A stretch of DNA of 64,000 nucleotides, taken from positions 1,612,001 to 1,676,000 of the forward strand of contig CAVWUM010000002.1 in NCBI GenBank assembly GCA_963758205.1. Direction: 5' to 3'. The notes under the pieces are model-generated. The model did not search any database and was not told where the DNA came from. It saw nothing but the letters and a program-made list of their open reading frames with translations. Position 1 is the first letter of the stretch; each line of letters starts with the position of its first letter. This DNA is from Owenweeksia sp963758205 (GTDB lineage: Bacteria; Bacteroidota; Bacteroidia; Flavobacteriales; Schleiferiaceae). This document shows, piece after piece, positions 60,063 through 64,000 of this stretch. Both the position numbers and the translations under genes were made by a program.

Positions 60063-60605
60063 TTAGTCCTTAGCGGCTATTTCACAAACACACCTTACGG
60101 GGAATTGCCTTTTAGCCTGAACTACATTGTGGGTATGTAATTCCTGTTTGTTTCCGAAAATATGCCAGTGGGTTATGCTCCCGTCCTTCAGTTCTGAATC
60201 TATCCAATAAGTGGTTTGCTCACCGTATTTTCCGGCCTTGCCATTATCAATTCTGCCGCATAGTTCAATTTTCAGGTCTTTGATAATATCAACCCTTCCT
60301 TTTTTCTGCAGGCGGATTAGAGCTTTTACTTCATTTTCGGTGGGTAGGCGCCAGCCTTCGGGGCAAACCTCAAGGGCATCCTCTACATTATAGGATTGCC
60401 CGCAAGCTTGGCAAACTGCGGAATCTGCTGAAACGCATAAAGATGCTGAGGTTTTATAGCGTAAGTTCTCACCAAGCCATTTGAGATCGTCTATAGTTTG
60501 GATCAGATATTCATTATTGTCCCGTTTATCTAGGTAGGTTTCGTTATCACCTGTCCTAAACAATGAAGTCATCAAGAGAATCAGAAGTTGTAAATGATAG
60601 GTCAT
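60063..60605 (-). CDS. FISUMP domain-containing secreted protein
   Basis: 180 residues with a signal-like N-terminus (MTYHLQLLILLMTSLFRTG). Contains the Fibrobacter succinogenes paralogous domain: DNNEYLIQTIDDLKWLGENLRYKT, QSYNVEDALEVCPEGWRLPTENEVKALI. The pattern of paired Cys and the GWRLPTxxE motif is typical. Function unknown; an exported protein of the Bacteroidota/Fibrobacteres group. Co-directional with the GT51-like gene. Confidence 0.8.
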   Translation of the reverse strand: MTYHLQLLILLMTSLFRTGDNETYLDKRDNNEYLIQTIDDLKWLGENLRYKTSASLCVSADSAVCQACGQSYNVEDALEVCPEGWRLPTENEVKALIRLQKKGRVDIIKDLKIELCGRIDNGKAGKYGEQTTYWIDSELKDGSITHWHIFGNKQELHTHNVVQAKRQFPVRCVCEIAAKD

Positions 60606-60616
60606 AAAAGCTGTTG

Positions 60617-61243
60617 TTATTTTTCAACGTAATTGGCCTGCCTCAGTAAAAGGTTAATTTTTCTTTCAAGGTTCCATGGGTGCTTCTCTCTATCAAAGTA
60701 TAAAGGATTCTCCATTCTTGCTAGTAGTTCAGCTATTTCTCTGTCGTCCAGGTCTTCTATTTCTTTATTGAGATAGAACTTTGAGGCAGTCTGAATTCCA
60801 TTGATATTTCTTAGAAAATCAGAGGAATGGGTTAGATAATTGAGACAATCTGTTTGGGTATAGACTTTTTCAAAATGACGAGAAACGGTCAAATGTGCAA
60901 TAATACTCTCAATGCCATTAAGTGGATTTTTATAGAGGATTGACCTATGAGCCAAAGTTGCGCAAGGGCATTTAGTAGTTGCTGATTGAGATATAAATTG
61001 GGAGAATAGCCAAGCCCAAACGCCTTTTTCAAGGGATTTGGGATAGACTTTATTGTAAAAGAAAAGAAAGTCTTGCGGCAGCTTGGGAGCACTTCTTACC
61101 TCAATAGTCACTCTCCGTTTCGTTTCATCTGAAAGATAAATGCCACTGCCGTTTTCAATATAGACTAGTAGTACACCTGCCAATAGAACAATCAGTATGG
61201 TAAGAAAAACAAAAATTCGCTTTATAGTCTTAAAAACTTTCAT
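60617..61243 (-). CDS. Membrane-anchored protein with a degenerate GT51 (peptidoglycan transglycosylase)-like region
   Basis: 208 residues. One N-terminal membrane helix (about 10-30), as in class A PBPs. The C-terminal third (about 145-208: INGIQTASKFYLNKEIEDLDDREIAELLARMENPLYFDREKHPWNLERKINLLL) resembles the late motifs of GT51 transglycosylases (GIxxASxxYFxKxxxxLxxxExAxLAxxxxxP), but the catalytic Glu motif EDxxF and GGSTITQQ are not visible. Possibly a divergent or inactive transglycosylase-like protein. Low-identity call. Confidence 0.55.
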   Translation of the reverse strand: MKVFKTIKRIFVFLTILIVLLAGVLLVYIENGSGIYLSDETKRRVTIEVRSAPKLPQDFLFFYNKVYPKSLEKGVWAWLFSQFISQSATTKCPCATLAHRSILYKNPLNGIESIIAHLTVSRHFEKVYTQTDCLNYLTHSSDFLRNINGIQTASKFYLNKEIEDLDDREIAELLARMENPLYFDREKHPWNLERKINLLLRQANYVEK

Positions 61244-61312
61244 TTGAAAAGCAATATAGAAATAATCCCCATGCCTGATAAACTTCTAACTCAGGCCCAT
61301 GTTACTCCCACA

Positions 61313-62338
61313 ATGCCCTTACTAAAGTTCAATAAAAACGGAGTTTACTGCGCTCAGGCCGATGTATACATCGACCCATGGAAACCCGTAAAGCGGGCAC
61401 TTATTACCCATGCACATGCCGACCATTCCCGTAGCGGACATGAGTATTACCTCGCCCATAAAGACAGTGAAACTGTGATGAGGTTGAGGCTGGGCGCAGA
61501 TATTTCACTGGAAACAGTGGAGTATGCTGAAATCCGCGTCATTAATGGGGTACAGTTTTCCTTTCACCCGGCAGGACATATACCCGGTTCAGCTCAGATA
61601 AGGGTTGAGTACAAAGGCGAGGTTTGGGTGGTAAGCGGAGACTATAAACTTCAGGAAGATGGAATCTCCGAACCTTTTGAACCTGTACCATGCCAGCATT
61701 TTGTGACCGAAAGTACATTTGGCTTACCCATCTATAAATGGGAGGAGCAACCTGTGGTGATGGCGGAAATTAATCAGTGGTGGCAATCCTGTAAAGAAAA
61801 GGGTAAGGTGGCCGTAATTGGTGCCTATTCATTGGGCAAAGCTCAGCGCATTATCAATCATGCAGATCAGAATATCGGACGAATATTTACCCACGGTGCC
61901 GTTGAAAACACCAACGAAGTTTTGCGCGAAGCGGGCCTTGATATAAAACCCACCACTTATGTGAGTAACGAATTCAGCAAAAAGGATTTTGCGGGCAGCC
62001 TGGTGGTTTGTCCGCCCGGGGCCTTAGGCACACCATGGATGAGAAGACTGGGCACTGCTGAAACGGCTTTTGCCAGCGGATGGATGGCGCTGCGCGGAGC
62101 AAGGCGAAGAAGAGCGGCCGACCGTGGTTTTGTACTTTCTGACCATGCCGATTGGGATGGATTAAATAAAGCGGTTTTGGCCACAGGGGCCGAGAATATT
62201 TATGTAACCCACGGTTATCAATCCATCTATACCAAATGGTTGATTGAGGAATATGGATTAAATGCTGTGGCCGTTTCTACCTTTTATGAAGGTGAGGGAA
62301 GCGAAGACCAGGAAGGGAAGGAGGCCTCAAAAAAATGA
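61313..62338 (+). CDS. Ligase-associated DNA exonuclease (metallo-beta-lactamase fold)
   Basis: 341 residues from ATG 61313, which matches the usual family start MPLLKFNKNGVYCAQADVYIDPW; in-frame starts at 61271 (ATG) and 61244 (TTG) would extend it. Metallo-beta-lactamase motif ITHAHADHSRSGHEYY, AGHIPGSAQIRVEYKGEVWVVSGDYKLQED and TESTFGLPIYKW. These exonucleases occur next to ATP-dependent DNA ligases in bacterial repair operons. The stop overlaps the ligase start (ATGA). Confidence 0.88.
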   Translation: MPLLKFNKNGVYCAQADVYIDPWKPVKRALITHAHADHSRSGHEYYLAHKDSETVMRLRLGADISLETVEYAEIRVINGVQFSFHPAGHIPGSAQIRVEYKGEVWVVSGDYKLQEDGISEPFEPVPCQHFVTESTFGLPIYKWEEQPVVMAEINQWWQSCKEKGKVAVIGAYSLGKAQRIINHADQNIGRIFTHGAVENTNEVLREAGLDIKPTTYVSNEFSKKDFAGSLVVCPPGALGTPWMRRLGTAETAFASGWMALRGARRRRAADRGFVLSDHADWDGLNKAVLATGAENIYVTHGYQSIYTKWLIEEYGLNAVAVSTFYEGEGSEDQEGKEASKK

Positions 62339-63927
62339 AACAGTTTGCCAACCTTTTTATGCAGTTGGATCAAACCAACAAAACCAATACTAAAGTGGCC
62401 GCTTTGGTAAACTATTTTAACGAGGCTCCTGATGAAGAGAAGGTGTGGGCTATAGCCATTATGAGCCACAGAAGACCTAAGCGCCCGGTCAATACAAGAG
62501 AGTTGCGCGAGTGGTGCCAACAGGAAACGGGCCTGCCTGAATGGTTATTTGACGAGACCTACCACGTTGTAGGTGACTTGGGAGAAACCATCGCCAAGCT
62601 ACTCCCTAAAGTGGAAAACAGCGAAGACCGTGGGCTTTTATACTGGATCAACTTTTTGATTGAATTGCGGAAAAAACCACAGGAAGTTAAACGTAAGGAA
62701 ATAATAGCTGCCTGGGCTGAGCTGGAATCGTTTGAGCGCTTTGTTTTCAATAAGCTGATAACCGGTGGTTTCAGGATGGGCGTGAGCCAGAAGCTTATGA
62801 CACGGGCTTTGTCACAGCACCTGGAAAAAGATCCGGCCGAGATGGCCCATCGCCTTATGGGCAGTTGGGACCCGGCCACAGTAACTTTTCATGACCTGCT
62901 TTTGGATGACAGTGTGGAAGCCGATACCTCCAGACCGTATCCTTTCTTTTTGGCTTATCAGCTGGAGGATGGGCCCGAGAGCCTGGGCAAACCTGAAGAT
63001 TGGTTTGCCGAGTACAAGTGGGATGGCATTCGTGGACAATTGATTGTGCGGAATGGTGAGGTTTTTCTCTGGAGCCGTGGCGAGGAGTTGGTAACCGAGC
63101 AATATCCCGAAATAAAGGAAGTTGTGAAATTTCTGCCGGAAGGCACAGTGCTGGATGGGGAGGTGCTGGTGTATAAAAATAACCAGGTGCAGGGCTTTAG
63201 CCTTTTGCAAAAGCGTATTGGGCGAAAAACCGTTGGTGCCAAAATGCTGAAAGATGCCCCGGTGGTGCTGAGGTGCTATGATGTATTGGAGTGGAAGGGC
63301 AGAGATATTAGAAGTGAGACGCAGGATTTTAGACGGCAGATTCTGGAGAAGCTTTTTAGTGAGCTACCCGAAAATAATCTGCTTCAACTCTCGGAGGTGA
63401 TAGACTTCAGTTCCTGGGAGGAGCTTGCCGCTTTACGCGAGGATGCCCGAAGCCGCTATAGCGAAGGCTTGATGTTAAAAGCTAAGAACGGTACTTATGG
63501 CGTAGGCCGGAAAAAGGGCGACTGGTGGAAGTGGAAAGTGGACCCCCTTACGGTAGATGCGGTGATGCTTTACGCTATGCGGGGCCATGGCCGCAGAGCA
63601 AACCTTTATACGGATTACACTTTTGCCGTATGGGATGGAGATTCGCTTGTGCCGTTTACCAAGGCCTATTCCGGACTAACCGATGAGGAGTTTAATAAGG
63701 TGGACAATTTTGTGAAACGCAATACTATAGAGCGCTTTGGTCCGGTGCGCAGCGTAAAACCCGAACTGGTTTTTGAAATTGCCTTTGAGGGGATTCAAAA
63801 GTCATCGCGGCATAAGTCGGGTATTGCATTGCGCTTTCCACGGATGAAAAGGTGGAGAAAGGATAAGCCCCCAAAAGAGGCCAATACTCTGGCGGATTTG
63901 CAGGAATTACTAAAGCTTTATGGGTAA
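62335..63927 (+). CDS. ATP-dependent DNA ligase
   Basis: 530 residues. Adenylation motif with catalytic K228 in FAEYKWDGIRGQL, further nucleotidyltransferase motifs (WSRGEELVTEQYPEI, LDGEVLVY, EGLMLKAKNGTYGVGRKKGDWWKWK) and an OB-fold C-terminal region. The first 200 residues form the helical DNA-binding domain. Seals nicks with ATP, working with the exonuclease encoded just upstream. In related genomes a helicase and a PdeM-type phosphoesterase follow; these would lie beyond the window. Confidence 0.92.
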   Translation: MKQFANLFMQLDQTNKTNTKVAALVNYFNEAPDEEKVWAIAIMSHRRPKRPVNTRELREWCQQETGLPEWLFDETYHVVGDLGETIAKLLPKVENSEDRGLLYWINFLIELRKKPQEVKRKEIIAAWAELESFERFVFNKLITGGFRMGVSQKLMTRALSQHLEKDPAEMAHRLMGSWDPATVTFHDLLLDDSVEADTSRPYPFFLAYQLEDGPESLGKPEDWFAEYKWDGIRGQLIVRNGEVFLWSRGEELVTEQYPEIKEVVKFLPEGTVLDGEVLVYKNNQVQGFSLLQKRIGRKTVGAKMLKDAPVVLRCYDVLEWKGRDIRSETQDFRRQILEKLFSELPENNLLQLSEVIDFSSWEELAALREDARSRYSEGLMLKAKNGTYGVGRKKGDWWKWKVDPLTVDAVMLYAMRGHGRRANLYTDYTFAVWDGDSLVPFTKAYSGLTDEEFNKVDNFVKRNTIERFGPVRSVKPELVFEIAFEGIQKSSRHKSGIALRFPRMKRWRKDKPPKEANTLADLQELLKLYG

Positions 63928-64000
63928 GTAGTTACAACCACCCGACAGGTGGGCCTTGGCTGCCGCTTTTTAAGTAGCCCCTGCTTTTACCTAGGAGGGG
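63928..64000. other. Window end, no gene visible
   Basis: 73 bases after the ligase stop. They contain a G/C-rich ACCCGACAGGTGGG segment and end in CTAGGAGGGG, perhaps the beginning of another intergenic repeat. Nothing further can be said. Confidence 0.4.

Overview
The window reads as a chromosomal segment of a member of the Bacteroidota, most likely a marine-type Flavobacteriia (Cryomorphaceae/Owenweeksia-like). This placement is inferred from gene content and order; no 16S gene is present. Supporting signs are a SprE/PorW-type gliding and type IX secretion lipoprotein, the rnc / IPExxxVDY / pyk block, the ligase-associated exonuclease plus DNA ligase pair, a split F-type ATP synthase operon without beta and epsilon subunits, many TTG starts, many lipoproteins with an SC lipobox, and promoter-like TAnnTTTG boxes typical of Bacteroidota. 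Almost all of it is ordinary housekeeping chromosome; no phage, insertion sequence or CRISPR array was seen.

Layout. 0-5.4 kb: the end of an FTR1-type iron permease and two DUF4139 (MuiA-like) secreted proteins, the second carrying an inserted CarboxypepD_reg/plug-like domain. 5.4-11.5 kb: a small ParE-type toxin-antitoxin pair, an ALDH7-type dehydrogenase, a VIT1/CCC1 transporter, an SDR/DUF2867 protein, a 3-methyladenine glycosylase and an aldo/keto reductase. 11.6-24.3 kb: tRNA-Cys, folB-gltX, a large coiled-coil DUF4175 protein, ybeY, mnmG flanked by two parS-like palindromes, a methyltransferase, holB, pgk and cvpA. 24.3-32.9 kb: lipoproteins, pheS, PCD, pyk, the rnc-fabF-acpP lipid and RNA block, purN, rnhA and an M23 peptidase. 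33-43.3 kb: a lipoprotein, sprE/porW, a bactofilin, atpZ, a DUF6168-like protein and atpB-E-F-H-A-G. 43.4-51 kb: small lipoproteins, an NtrY-like kinase, a SIMPL protein, enoyl-CoA hydratase, an esterase, an S4 protein, and a LytTR regulator facing a membrane histidine kinase. 51.3-52.2 kb: a tandem array in which copies of the tRNA-Asn 3' end and its terminator alternate with two near-identical GIY-YIG nuclease genes. 52.2-64 kb: a PfkB kinase, an ECF sigma / anti-sigma-like barrel / lipoprotein operon, a biotin carrier protein, a catalytically empty M1-like protein, rseP, FISUMP and GT51-like proteins, and the ligase-associated repair pair.

The most unusual structure is the tRNA-Asn/GIY-YIG array: two full units of 374-375 bp plus a third copy of the 60-bp repeat that lies inside the intact tRNA gene. 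This looks like a minimal element that uses a tRNA 3' end as its boundary. Other points worth attention are the paired parS sites around mnmG, the strong hairpin between atpE and atpF, the terminator-like leader directly before the sigma factor, the anti-sigma/outer-membrane-barrel fusion, and the domain insertion in the second DUF4139 protein.
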